Below are positions 47,939 to 60,590 of a stretch of DNA of 64,000 nt, piece by piece (position 1 is the first letter of the stretch; each line of letters begins with the position of its first letter). The translations under genes were made by a program, and so were the position numbers. Below the pieces are notes generated by a model, which ran no database searches, was not told the origin of the DNA, and saw only the letters and a list, made by a program, of their open reading frames with translations. Origin of the DNA: Trema orientale. Lineage: Eukaryota > Streptophyta > Magnoliopsida > Rosales > Cannabaceae. The stretch is from contig JXTC01000014.1 in NCBI GenBank assembly GCA_002914845.1, positions 1,755,694 to 1,819,693 on the forward strand. The letters are read 5' to 3'.

Positions 47939-49548
47939 TACTACTGCTAGTTTTTATTTAGTTGAAGCTATCTTGTTTGTTTGTTTGTTTGAGTAGTACA
48001 TTTTTTTTTTCCTCTCTGATTCGTACGTTCGAGAAACTATGTTATTTTGGCACAAGTAATATATATCCTTAATGTTTTGACTCTCTTAGTTGTTTTTTAT
48101 TATTGAATTTATAGCGATTATAACTATATAGAACGCATGAAATTCCCGCCGGTGCAACAAATTTACTACATGTTACTCTTCTCTGTCTGTCGGAGATTCG
48201 AGGTGGCGGAGCGAGCGTGGAAGAGAGGTGGTATGTGAACGGGTTGGCTAGTGTGAAGGGGTATTAAGGTGAATGTCTTGACAACTGATCAGATTTCAAG
48301 ACGCCTCAAGATTCAGAAAATATTCCAGGAATATAGAAGTGGCTGAAGATATATGCATGGGAAGGTTGATGCTTCATGTGAGTGGAAGAAAATAAAAATT
48401 TATGGTGGGTAGTTAGCCTTTTTTCTTGTTCAAGTAAATAACCCCGTATCCCTAGCATAAATAGAGAATTTATGGTGGGTATTTATGGCCTATTTGTGTA
48501 GCTAAAATTTGCCAGTTTTAACTTTAGGCAGCTGCATTGTCAACCCAGTGGCAGAAGGACTAGGAATTTTTATAGTGGAGGCGAAAGACAATTTTTTTTT
48601 TTTAGATTTAATAATTGTAAAAAAATCTAAATTTTGTAGTAGTAATAGTATGCCCAAAAAAAAATTTGTTAAATGCAAAAACAAACCCATATTGATAAAA
48701 TTTACATTTTAAAAGTTTCTTTAAAAATACGTAAAGAGAGCCATAATTATGAAATTTTTATTCTTGACTTGTATATACTTTAACTCTAACTTTTTAAGAA
48801 ACAATTTTCTATAGAAAAAAACATTGGGTAGTATTTACCTACAATATTGGCCCAGTGCAATTCAAAACAAAAAAAAAATTACTAAAAATTATTGAAGAGA
48901 AAATTGAACAAATTTCTATATAATATTTAATACAAAGAACAGAGAACTGACTTAAAAAAAAGGGACATATAGAGGGTCGGTTAACACATTAGCACGACAT
49001 GTCAAAAATTAATTGGTTGAGCACGCCTGTTAGTGCTATACTTATATGTATTACTATATCTTAGAGATCTACATACCAAAAAAGAAATAAAAATTATAAA
49101 AATACAATAAATATCTTTTCTGTACCGTTACAAGGTCAAAATAATCTTAAAAATACTTCAAATTTGTCAAATGACGTGGTGATAATTCTGTAATTAAAGC
49201 TCTCTTAGTTAATACTCTATTAATTTATATATACAAGCCTGAATAAGCAGGTGTACTTCAACTTTTTTCTTTCCTTTTATACTCTCTCTTTCTTTTGAAT
49301 TTCAATAAAATAAGACTAACTTGGTAACTCTTTTGTCTTTTTTTTAGGAAGTAAATAAAAGCGAATAGTATTTTTGCGGGCCGTAGTTCACTCCTTCCCT
49401 CCACCTGCTCTTATTTGATTTATTCTTTATATATATATATATTTTTTGCCACAGTCGCACTAATAGTTCCATTATTTATAGTTTAATTCAATGATAGTTC
49501 CATTATTTATAGTTTAATTCAATGTGAGACTTATAAGTTTTATAATTT
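47939..49548. other. RING gene 3' region and AT-rich spacer
   Basis: No gene supported. A GC-richer patch at 48180-48260 and frames at 48502-48712 show no recognisable domain. Confidence 0.5.
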
Positions 49549-49902
49549 GGGATATATCATTTTCATACTATATATTTTGACACTTTGTTTGGTTTATATC
49601 TTCTGTTTTGGTTATTATCAACATTGACCCTTAAATTTAATATTTATTTCAAATTTATACACTGACATTAATTTAGAGCAATTAATTTACCATTATGATT
49701 TAATAATATTCTTGGATCAATTTTTATATGTCTATTTTCAATTTTTAAACAGCAACTTGGTATATTAATTGCTCTAAATTGGTATCAGGGCATAAATTTA
49801 TAACAGATTTCAAATTTAAAGGTCAACGTTGATAATAATCAAAACATAAGGTATAATTTGAATAAAGTATCAAAACACGGGGCATAAAAATAATAATATC
49901 CC
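49549..49902. mobile_element. Mutator-like fold-back MITE, family D copy 2
   Basis: A 354-bp element starting GGGATATATCATTTTCATAC and ending AATAATATCCC, with inverted arms including ATTTTGACAC and GGTTATTATCAAC. TTATAATTT flanks both sides (49540-49548 and 49903-49911), a perfect 9-bp target duplication. Confidence 0.85.
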
Positions 49903-49911
49903 TTATAATTT

Positions 49912-51235
49912 ATAAGAATTTATTTTTAGACTTCATTAATTCTTTCCTTTTATTTAGAGCTATATGTATTACTATTATCGAATTTTCCAATAATTTTTAC
50001 TCCTTTCTAAAACATCAATTATGTGTACGTTTAGATAAATACTTTTTTTAGACTAGATAAATGCTTTTCATTAAAGTAATTATGTAGATAAATTATTTAA
50101 GTAAAAAAATTATGAAAGATAGAATAGAGGGACACATTTTTTTCCTTCTAGATGCTCTTCAAAATTCATATTGGAAGGTAATAAGGAGTGAGATAGAATG
50201 CAATTTTTTTTAATTTTATTTTATTTAAGATATAATTTTGTTTCAGTTTAATAAAGATCAGCTTTAAATTAATAAACATCAGCTACTGACACGTTATTTG
50301 ATTTTTTTTAATTTTTTTTATTTTTTCTAAATATCATTTACACAAGTTAAAAAGGTTAAGTTTATACATTTTGATGCTTAACACATATGTAGACTTTGTT
50401 AATTTATTTCTACTTGCAATAATTTTTTTTTTATTATTTAACATTCAATACATGTTTTAATTTTTTTGGGATCATCCAAAAAAATGAAAAGAAAACTTAA
50501 TTTAGGCACTTGCCACATTTACTAGTTTAATAAAAATACGAATAAAATGCTTAAAACTATGATGATCTAGTGGTTAGTACCTTGCCCCTTTCTTTTTGAG
50601 AAAATTAGAGCTACTACCATATTTGGCTTGCACTTTTTGTTTATACGGTGCACAGAAGTAATATTTTGAAAAATATGACCTCACTTTTACAAATTATGAC
50701 TGATTCAAGAAGAGTTGCATTACTATAAATGCATGTCAAGAGCTAGCCATACACATAGTGGGACAAAAAGGGGAAAAAAAAAGCTACAATATACAGAGTA
50801 CTTCAGTAACTATTATAGTGGTATTACTTGGTTTTTTTATTTCAATTTTTTTCCTTTATTTTTTCCCTTCATTATTACTTGATTTTCTTATCTCGTCTTT
50901 TTTGTTTTTTCCTTACTTTTTGTCTTATTTATTATCCTTTTTATTTGTGTTTTTCTTTTAGTTTATTACTTTTGTCTTTTTATTTTTAAAACTTTCCTTT
51001 ACTCTTTTTTTTCATTAGATTTTTATGATAAACATAACTTTTTTCTTAAACTTTTTTAAAATAAATCTTTCTCTCTCTATTTCATAATTCTTATATTTTT
51101 AATAGGCAACTTACCAACAATCTCTCTCTTTATTACCAATATTTTCTATATGATAACCGAGTAATGATTTAGAGTTTAAATTTCTAAAAAAACCCAAAAA
51201 TCGTTACTTATTGCCAAAAAAAGAAAATAAAATAA
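49912..51235. other. AT-rich intergenic DNA, no gene seen
   Basis: Long homopyrimidine stretches (50820-51080) give a Phe/Leu-rich frame at 50758-50961 that is not credible as a gene. Confidence 0.5.
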
Positions 51236-51239
51236 AAAT

Positions 51240-52320
51240 TACCACATGTATCTTGCTAGATTACTGGTGTTCGAAGAAATTGAGGAAAAAAGGAAGTTAT
51301 CTCTGGTATCAAAAAAAGTTACCTATAGTATTCATGAAAATAGAGTTAAAATACTAGGGAATGTTACTATAAGTATCCCACTTAATTATGGTCTACCACT
51401 CTCTTTATTATCGACGAACATCTATACTAATATTGTAATGATTTATAGCGTTGATCATTCTAAAAGAAAAAATAGAAATATTACCATAGATATCCTATCT
51501 ATAAACTTTCAGTTTCTGAAGAAATTTGAATGAGACCCACGCATTTTTTATTACCTAAAAAGGTAAAATTACTAAATATCTTATCTGATTACATATGGTA
51601 TCCCATATTCATAGAATTTGAATGTGAAAAAAAAAAGAAGTTGCCCATAGTATTCATGAAATTGGAAAATGAGTTGAACATTTTATTATTAAAAAAAGTT
51701 AAAGATATTACTGTAGGTATCCTACTAGTTATTTCCTGTATTCAGGAAAAATAGGAAAAGGAGTTGGTGTTCCTTATTATAATAAAAAGAAAAATTACTG
51801 TAGGTATCTTATCATGTTACTTCTGGCATCATGCGAATTGGGAAGGGGAATATTACAATAGGTATCCTACTAAGTTACCTCTAGTATCTTCCAAATAAGA
51901 AGGCGTTTTGGACGTTTTTGAAGAAAAGGAAAAAAAAAAGGAATATTACCAAAGGTATCATTTATAGTTACATATGGTATCTAAGGAAATATGAAGTACA
52001 ATTGGGCATGCTTAATTACAATTAAAAAAAAATATAGGTAATAAAAAAAGTATTATAGATATATTACCAAATTGCTTATGGAGAGAAGTTACTATATGTA
52101 TCATATCGGGTCTTTATAATATTCGAAGAATTTTAAAAAAGATAATTACTATAGGTATCTTATCATGATACTTGTGGTATTCGAAAAATTTAAATGAGAG
52201 TTAGGTTCCTTGTCATAATATAAAACTAAAATAAAAAACTATATGTATCATATTAAATTACCTATGTATTCAGAAAATAAGAATGAAAGTTCAATATTTT
52301 TTATCAATAAAAAAATATGG
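51240..52320 (+). repeat. Degenerate tandem repeat array, about 10 units
   Basis: A recurring block TTACTATAGGTATCTTATCA followed by TTACCTATGGTATTCGAAAA and then an A-rich spacer appears at roughly 51320, 51362, 51478, 51565, 51705, 51791, 51848, 51943, 52085, 52146 and 52236. Spacing varies from about 50 to 140 bp because spacers and some half-units were lost. No long reading frame spans the array. Confidence 0.7.
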
Positions 52321-52920
52321 TTTGGAATTTAATTTATTAAAATATCTTCAAACAATTATGGCACTTCAATCAAAATTTTGTATTTTTATAATTATAAAAT
52401 TATCGTACAAAAATAAAATATATTTATAATATATTTGGTTCAAAAAGGCAAAATAATAGTTTAAAAAAAACCAAAGAATGACAGAGAATAGCACGTAGAA
52501 CTTTTAAAAAACAAAAAAAAAAAGTTGCCAAGTGACTCAGGAGTATGAGGAACATGAGAGCAGGTGGACATCAATGCCATATATTAGTAAACTTTTGTAC
52601 TGTGTGTCATATTTTTCTAATAATTTAATTCATTACCGTATTTTTTAAAAGTTATTCACTTTTTACCGTAATTCTATAATAAGCCCTTCCTTTTTCATGT
52701 GTTTTTTTTAATATTTTTTTTACATTTGTTATTCTTTCCTCATTAAATCACGTTCCTCTTTCTCTGTCTTTTTTTGAATTTTTTCTCCTCACTTTTTTAA
52801 ATAAAAAAAGAAAACACTAATTGAGCCCCTTTTTTTCTCTTCTTTTTCCTTTTTATATATATAGAAGGAACCATTCTTTGTTTTTCATTAAAAAAAAATA
52901 CACACACGATATGATATGTA
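52321..52920. other. AT-rich spacer between array and LTR
   Basis: No gene or clear repeat seen. Confidence 0.5.
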
Positions 52921-54689
52921 TGTTAGGATATTTGCCCTTAAAAACAGATTTTCAATTTTACCCTTTTAGTATAAACAACTTTCCCTTATATGCAATTATG
53001 ATATTTGCTAGATTAAACTATCTTAGTTGAATAGTTTATTTATCTGTATATAAAGAAACAAACATGATTAAGTGTTAATTATGAAGAGACTTGTTTCTTT
53101 ATCCAAGTCTAAATGAATTAGTTCACAATCTGTAAATAAAGATAGAATACTTTATTTACTAAAGATTGTAGTATTTGTCTATCTCAACAGGAATGATGTG
53201 TCTCAAATCATTGAAGTATCTGACTTCTGATTAAAACACTAGTACAACATAAATAAGTTATGTGTATTGAACTGAATCAGGTAATATAAAGAATTGGAGT
53301 GCTGTAACTCAATTCTTACATTACTACAAATTAGCTCTTAGCATATAGATCTTAATCCTTAATATTTGATTGGACTTGCTTTTATGGGTTGTAACTTTTT
53401 GATTTGTTAAAAGACTAACCTCTATGAAATTAGAGGTGAACTCTGTCATATTGGAGGTTATGGCTTATGAATTGATGGAACACCATATAGTTAAGGACAC
53501 TATACATTAATGCCACTTTAGGTTCTTTCAAGATTCGTGAAATAATTAAATCTAAGATCTTAGTATTCACTTTGTGAACTGGTTGATAATTTTGTCTAAA
53601 TAGCCATTAAGAACAAAATTATCGACAACATTATTCCTTGATACAAAGATGATAACTTAAAGGTAAATAGGTGTTGGAGGGGTATTACGGTAATTTCATC
53701 TATCTAACTACGGCATTGTATATGGATTCTATATGTCGTATAGAATACGCTAAATGGATCGATTAATTAAGGTTAGTTGATTGAATCTCTTTAAAAGGCA
53801 TGACATCTAATCTAAGAATGCAGTATTGGGCCTTTAGTGGAGTGTCCTTTTTACTAATAATATTTATATAAATACCATAATAAGAGTTATTATGTATTTA
53901 TTATACTATTGGAGCTTAGATTATTTAGATCCATTAGGTCCCCTGTCTAACTCAATAAAGCTCATTAATTGGTTGGTAGTATTAGTAAAATTAGTTTCAT
54001 AAAACTGTGTAAAATATTGATTCTACACAGAAGTTGGTATTTTTATAAATAAGTTATATGAGTATGACATATTTATAAAAGTACACCCAAAGCCCAAATT
54101 GGAGAACAAGCCCAATCCTAGTTGGACTAGGGTTAGTAGTTTTTGGCCTCATATATATAAGATACATGAGAGAAAAAACTGTACAGCTATTCTAGCAGTA
54201 TTACACGCATAAGGCAAAAGGGAGAGAGAGAGAATTCGGCTACCCTCAGGTTAAGTGAGAGAGAAAAAGTTTCCAGAAATCTCACAATCTTATCTCATGT
54301 CCCGGTGTTCCAAAAGATCAAGAAGGTGTTCTTGATCATTCTCCGACGGTGGATTCAACTTAGTGCTTACTCACCTCTTTAACCAAGAGCAAGAGGATAG
54401 GCAAGAAGATCTAGGGTTAGAGATTTGATCACCATCAACAAGGAGATTAAGGAGAAGCACGCTACAAGAGGTAAATCCTAATCTCATCTCTAGGATTTTT
54501 GCATCTAGATTTGATTTATGTTATACATGATCCTGTTTATGATATATGCATGTTATATAGTTATGAAAACTGTTTTCATGTAAAAATTTTAAAACCTAAA
54601 TCCGCTAATATTTCACTGCGTTCATAATGTGATCACGTGTTCTTTCCATAGTTTGCATGCATGTATGATTTTTCCTAAGTGTTAGGTCA
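52921..54689 (+). mobile_element. Long terminal repeat, left (about 1.77 kb)
   Basis: Starts TGTTAGGATATTTGCCCTTA and ends TAGGTCA. Matches 55600-57297 along its whole length, roughly 90% or better by eye. Contains the GAGAGAGAGAGAATTCGGC leader-like block near 54220. Relative to the right copy it lacks about 28 bp near 53046 and keeps about 110 bp near 54470-54570. No primer-binding site follows it. Confidence 0.88.
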
Positions 54690-54714
54690 ATTATAAATAC
54701 CAATAATATACTCT

Positions 54715-55240
54715 TTTGTTGGCTTACTGTAAGCTGAGTTTGCCTATAACAATGTGCCAAATCGTTCCAGTGGTAAATCTCCTTTTGAATTTATTTATAT
54801 TCATCCTCCATTGTATACTCTCGACTTGGTACCTTTGGCAAAACTTCCAGAGATGAATATCATTGCTAGTCATTTGATCAATAAGGCGACCAACATCTAC
54901 AAAGAAGTCCAAAGAAAGTTAGAAGAGTCCACTGTAAAATGCAAGACTAATGCGGACAAGTACAGAAGATTCAAGTCATTTGAAGAGGATGATTTTGTAA
55001 TGGTTCATTTGGGTAAAGAAAGACTTCCAGCAAGAAATACATTAAACTCAAGCAGCAGAAGATTGACCTATTTTGCATCATTCAAAAGATTAATAATAAT
55101 ACATATGTCATTGATCTACTAGATAGTTACACAATTTCTAAGACCTTCAATGTTCAAGATCTGTACGAGTATCATGGACCAGAAGTCATACATTGAGCAA
55201 TTTGAGGACAAGTTTTTTTCAAGAGAGGGAGAATTAATGC
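54715..55240 (+). pseudogene. Ty3/gypsy 3' end: integrase C-terminus and polypurine tract
   Basis: The frame reads AEFAYNNVPNRSSGKSPFEF from 54732, then DLVPLAKLPE and the NADKYRRFKSFEEDDFVMVHL block (from about 54949; 21 residues, key residues Y, RR, F, D, VMVHL). After a frameshift near 55037 it continues KYIKLKQQKIDLFCIIQKIN, then TYVIDL and SKTFNVQDLYEYHGPE, with a stop at 55194. These are the last blocks of gypsy integrase. AAGAGAGGGAG (55221-55231) is a good polypurine tract, followed by TGCAACAGCG, a plausible start of that element's own 3' LTR. Confidence 0.85.
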
Positions 55241-55599
55241 AACAGCGCAATACCTAAATAACTATCATCAATGACCTAAAGAGAAAGCTCAATATTTCCA
55301 AGCCTAATCTAAGTAATATTCCATTGGTTAGTAGAATACTTTTGTGTATAAATAGCTTTCATTGGCAAGAGTTGTAATCATCTCATTTTCAATCAAATCT
55401 TTATTTTCTCTTCTAAATTTTTTTTGAGAATTTTGCTTATTTCTTTTTTCTTTGTGAGAATGCAAGTAAGAGCTAAATATAGAAACTCACTACATCAGCA
55501 ATAAACTCAAACTATAACAAACTAGTATATTATAGAGAAACAATCAATCAATGCAAAAACTTCAGATTAACGAAACTTAGAGTGAGAGTACCAAACTAC
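55241..55599 (+). mobile_element. Probable remnant of the gypsy element's 3' LTR
   Basis: Follows the polypurine tract, contains TATAAATAG at 55347 and CT-rich leader-like sequence after it. Its matching 5' LTR is absent from the window. Confidence 0.5.
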
Positions 55600-57297
55600 T
55601 GTTGGGATTTTTGCCCTAAAAAGCAGATTTCTAATTTTATCCTTTTGAGTATAAACAACTTTCTCTTATATGCAATTATGATATTTGCTAGATTAAACTA
55701 TCTTAGTTGAATAGTTTATTTATCTAAAAAAGATTCTATGACTTTATTTGTGTATAAAGAAATAAACATGATTAAGTGTTAATTATGGGGAGACTTGTTT
55801 CTTTATCTAAGTCTAAATGAACTAGTTCATATTCTGTAAATAAAGATGGAATACTTTATTTACTATAGGTTGTAATGTTTGTCTATCTCAACGGGAATGA
55901 TGTGTCTCAAATCATTGAAGTATATGACTTCTGATAGAAACACTAATACAACATAAACAAGTTATGTATATTGAACTGAACTAGGTAATATAAAGAATTG
56001 AAGTGCCATAACTCAATTCTTATATTACCACAAACTAGCTCTTAGTATGTAGATCTTAATCCTTGATGCTTGACTGGACTTGCTTTCCTGGATTGCAGTC
56101 TTTTGATTTGTTAAAAGACTAACCTCTATGAAATTAGAGATGAACTCTGGCATATTGGAAGTTATGGCTTATGAATTGATGGAAACACCAAATAGTTAAG
56201 GACACGATATATTAATGCCACTTTAAGTTTTTTCAAGATTCATGGAATAATTAAATCTAAGATCTTAGTATTCACTTTGTGAATTGGTTGATAATTTTGT
56301 CTAAATGGTCATTGAGACCAAAATTATCGACAACATTATTCTTTGATAAAAAGATGGTAACTTAAAGGTAAATAGGTGTTGGAGGGGTATTACGGTAATT
56401 TCACCTATCCAACTAAGGCATTGTATAGGGATTCTATGTGTGGTATAGAATATGCTAGATGGATCGGTTACTCAAGGTTAGTTGATTGAATCTCTATAAA
56501 AGATATGAAATCTAATCTAAGAGTATAGTATTGGGCCTTTAGTGGAGTGTCCTATTTACTAATAATATTTATATAAATACCATAATAAGAGTTATTATGT
56601 ATTTATCATATTATTGGAGCTTAGATTATTTGGATCCATTAGGTCCCTTATCTAACTCAATAAAGCTCATTAATTAGTTAGTGGTATTTGTGAAATTAGT
56701 TTCATGAAACTGTGTAAAATAATGATTCTACACAGAAGTTGGTATTTTTATAAATAAGTTACATGAGTTGGACATATTTATAAAAATACACCCAAAGCCT
56801 AAATTGGAGAAGAAGCCCAATCCTAGTTGGACTAGGGTTAGTAGTTTTTAGCCTCATATATGTAAGATACATGAGAGAAAAGATTGCACAGTAACTCTAA
56901 GAGAACTACACACATAAGGCACAGAGAGAGAGAGAGAGAATTCGGCCAACCTAGGCTAAGAGAGGAGAGAAAAGTTTTCTTGCAACCTCACACTCTCATC
57001 TCACATCCCAGTGTTCTAAAAGATCAAGAAGGTATTTTTGATCATTCTCCAACGAAGGATTCACCTTGGTGCCCACTCACTTAATCAACCAAGAGCAAGA
57101 GCATAGACAAGAAGATCTAGGGTTGGAGGTTTGATTACCATCAACAAGGAGATCAAGGAGGAGCAAGCTTTATGAAAATATATTTTCACGTAAAAATTTT
57201 TAAACCTAAATCCGTTATTTTTTCGCTACGTTCATGATGTAATCATATTTTTTCCATAGTTTGCATGCATGTATTATTTTGTCCTAAGTATTAGGCA
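55600..57297 (+). mobile_element. Long terminal repeat, right (about 1.70 kb)
   Basis: Starts TGTTGGGATTTTTGCCCTAA and ends TATTAGGCA; direct repeat of 52921-54689. No polypurine tract lies immediately before it, and no target duplication matches the left flank. Confidence 0.88.
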
Positions 57298-57567
57298 ATT
57301 CTAGCAACTAGTATGTTGCACAACTAGAGCTAAGAATGGAACAAAGAAAGCTCTATAAAGTGCAGAATAATAATATAATATATATGTAGAAGAGTAGATG
57401 TGTAAATGGTACAATTCTTTCAAATTTTGGAAAATTTTGAAATAGAGCTTCTGGAAAAAAAAAAATGGGATACTATCGTAATTTATATTTGGATGCTTAA
57501 AACACTTTCTTTCATTTCTTTTTTCTAGAAATTGAATTTTTTTTGGGTAACTTTGTAATTTTTCGTT

Positions 57568-57906
57568 GGTTAAATTGTAAAAAAAAAAACTCTGAAGTTT
57601 GAGTATTCTCCAATTTAAACCATAAAATTTAGACTCTGTAAAATTATACCCAAGATTAAGAATTTCTGAAAATTAATACCCTAAACTGACAATAACATCC
57701 TCCATTAAAACTACATCAATGTTTATTATTCTATTTAATTTTGAGGATATCATTATCTTGTAGCAGTTAAAGTTATTCAAAAAGTCAACTCAGGTTATTA
57801 ATTTTCATAAATTCTTAATATCGGGGAATTATTTTGCAGAGTTCAAACTTAAGGATTCAAATTACAAAATGCCCAAATCTCAAGATATCTTTTTTGCAAT
57901 TTACCC
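57568..57906. mobile_element. Mutator-like MITE, second copy of the 1082-1419 family
   Basis: TIRs GGTTAAATTGTAAAAAA and the complement of TTTTTTGCAATTTACCC. Internal inverted blocks (TTTAGACTCTGTAAAAT, TTAAGAATTTCTGAAAAT) match the first copy. The flanks only weakly resemble each other. Confidence 0.75.
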
Positions 57907-58652
57907 TTTTGATTTTATAATTTTTTGATGTGTTATTATATTGTCCAATTTTTTTTCTTTTATTTTTATTTTTATTAAGATGGGTGACTTTATGCCACGA
58001 GTGCAAATATAGCCCTATAAGAAAATGAGTTAAAACACTTTATTGGACTTTTGACAACGAAGTTTTACCCTTGTTCTACTATGATCTCTAACTTTAAATT
58101 TAGATATTTCGTGATCCTCGAAAATAAATAAACTCAAATTTGGCCCTTCTATTACTGCTTGGCCAAAAGGTAAATGAAATACACAATGCAAGAACATAAT
58201 GATCAATTGTCAGGCATTTTTGATAAAGAAGTGTTGCAAAAAGAACCTGGATTGGGCTTTATTACTTGCAAACAACTGTAGCAAAGGTGAAATTTTTAAG
58301 GCTAAACTCATTAGTCTTGAGAAAACATGTAGGAGAAAATCTTAACTTCAGTTCCAATGCAAAACTACAAAATAAAGGGAAATTTGTTGATTCTCTCTTC
58401 ATAATGTGTTTACTTTTCTATCTTTTATGCTATTTAGAAGGAAAAATATCGTTTCACCGCTGATTATTGATCAAATGATATTACATGATATATTTTTGGT
58501 CCAATTTGGAAGGGCCAGATTGCAACTTAAGCATTTTTCAGGATAATAAAATAACTAAATTTAAAAATTAGGGACTAAAGTGAGATAAAATAAAATTTTG
58601 GACACCATGTTCAGCTCTCTCTCCCTCATTGGATTTTGCAGCAGCTGTTTTT
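57907..58652. other. AT-rich spacer, no gene seen
   Basis: A 65-codon frame at 58266-58463 has no family resemblance. Confidence 0.5.
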
Positions 58653-58913
58653 TGAGAAGTTTAGGTGAATGATCAACATTTTAAATTTGATTAAATTAGA
58701 TGTCCACTTTTTAAATTTTATAGCTAAATGTCCAAGTATATATATTTTTAGACTTGGTAAATATACTTATCTACTAATTTCGGTTAATATAGTGAGTATA
58801 TAATATTTTACACTTAGTATATAAACATATATACTGAATATTTTGCTATAATATTTGAAAAACGAATATTTATTTAAATTGGGCCCAGAATTTGGTCATT
58901 TTGCTATAAAATC
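58653..58913 (+). mobile_element. Dispersed repeat family A, copy 2
   Basis: Matches 1939-2230 in the same orientation: GAGAAGTTTAGGTGAATGAT, ATAGCTAAATGTCCAAGTAT, GAATATTTTGCTATAA. Confidence 0.75.
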
Positions 58914-59677
58914 TTTTTTTTTTTTGGCCCTTTCACAATCTAAAAGAGAGAAAACATCAAGACTACATAATATAGTACTATAAAAATTAGGAAATAATCT
59001 TAAAACTTGAATAAAAGATGAGTTTATATAAAGTAGTTGAAAGGAGAGAGTGATTTTCATGGAGATTGTAAAAAATAATTTTATGTGTTTTTCATGTAGA
59101 TCGTAAAAGAGGATTTACACACTTATTTTAGGTGTAAATACAAAGCTAAACAATAGGATAATAATATATTCCGTAATTATCTTTTGGGATAATTGTTTTT
59201 TTTTTTTAAATTAGGAGTTATTAGAGTTTTATTTTTATTTGAAGTCTTTTAATTAAGTTTTATAGTCTAATTAGGACCACTCTTTTAATTAAGATATTAT
59301 ATAATAACTCCATAAAAATATAGTTATTTTATGTTTTAGTGCATTTTATTTTTGCTATGTTGTTGTTAAAATTAATTAACTTTATTTGTTATTTCTTTTG
59401 TTTATTATTTTGTGTATGTAATATAGGTGAAAATGGGAAATGTGGTATTTTACAGTTGAAAAAGGCAAAAGATCAAAAGTAAAAAGCATCCAACCCCTCA
59501 TTTATATTTTTATATTTCTCTCTAATTAATTTAAAAAATTTATTTATTAGACAAGCGTTTTTAATTATTTGCAAGATGCTTCTGATAGTCAAGTAGAAAT
59601 ATCATTCTAATTTAAATCCACTATATTTGTATAATGACTAAAATGAAAAAAGATTCATTAAATTCAAGCACTTTTTA
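58914..59677. other. Spacer between inverted family A copies
   Basis: AT-rich, non-coding; could be the interior of a larger element if the two family A copies are its ends. Confidence 0.45.
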
Positions 59678-59948
59678 GGAGCTTATAGAAATGAGACCAA
59701 ATTTTGCTTAATTTCAGTAAATTTCTTTTTGTCAAATGTTATAGCAAAATGTTCGGTATATATGTTTATATACCAAGTATAAAAAATTATATACTCAGTA
59801 CATTTCAGTACAGTAGCTAAAATTGGTAGATATATTTATCTAGCAAGTGTAAAAATATATATACCTGGACATTTAACTATAACATTTTTAAAATGGATAT
59901 CTACTTAATCAAATTTAAAATACTGGACATCCACCTAAATTTTTTCAC
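59678..59948 (-). mobile_element. Dispersed repeat family A, copy 3 (inverted)
   Basis: The minus strand reads AAATTTAGGTGGATGTCCAG, AATGTCCAGGTATATATATT and ends TATAAGCTCC, a close match to copy 1. Confidence 0.8.
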
Positions 59949-59959
59949 TTTTTAATGGC

Positions 59960-60590
59960 TACACACAAAATAAATATATTTCTATCTCACTTATTTGCAT
60001 GTCACTTTATTTATGTCTAAACACATAATTCTATTTTTCAATTTCATCATGATCTCCAGAAATTCATCTAATTATTAACCAAGTAATTAGAAGCAGTTCA
60101 GTGCAAAATAAGACAAACAAATTAATATAAGATAATTATGTGTTAAAGAGAGGCAGATAAAATCCAAGTTATATGATTAGGTTACTTTCTAATCTTAGAC
60201 AAAAATATTTAGCTCATAACAAAATTTAATCATAAAATTTGATAACAAAATCCAAATCCAAATCATTATAAAAGGTATAACAATTAGATAAATGAGAAAA
60301 AGATGAAAAATGAAACTATTTTTGTGAATTTTTCGTTTAAGATGAGTTCTCAATGTCCTGTTGAAAGTAGTCTAAAACTAGTAATTGTCTACTTGAATTG
60401 GTACTTTAAAAAAGCTATTACAAATTGCTCTCAAGATTCTACTATTCAAAAATGGAGTTAAGATCTAATATACTAATACATATTATAAGACTTTTTCGTA
60501 AATATTTCTCTTCCAAAAATGCAGTTCGTGGAGCTTGTATTATTCTAAAATAGAGCTTGGTGGCTTTCATTTTAGCTAATTGTTCTAAAA
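59960..60590 (+). repeat. Dispersed repeat family B, copy 2
   Basis: Aligns with 12470-13150 (shared AAAAATATTTAGCTCATAA and surrounding blocks in the same order). Confidence 0.55.

Noticed and set aside
51240..52320. The tandem array as a CRISPR-like array
   Set aside because: Repeats are too diverged, spacing is irregular, and the context is a plant nuclear genome.
54754..55122. 122-codon frame that could be called a gene
   Set aside because: It is the frameshifted integrase C-terminus of a dead gypsy element.
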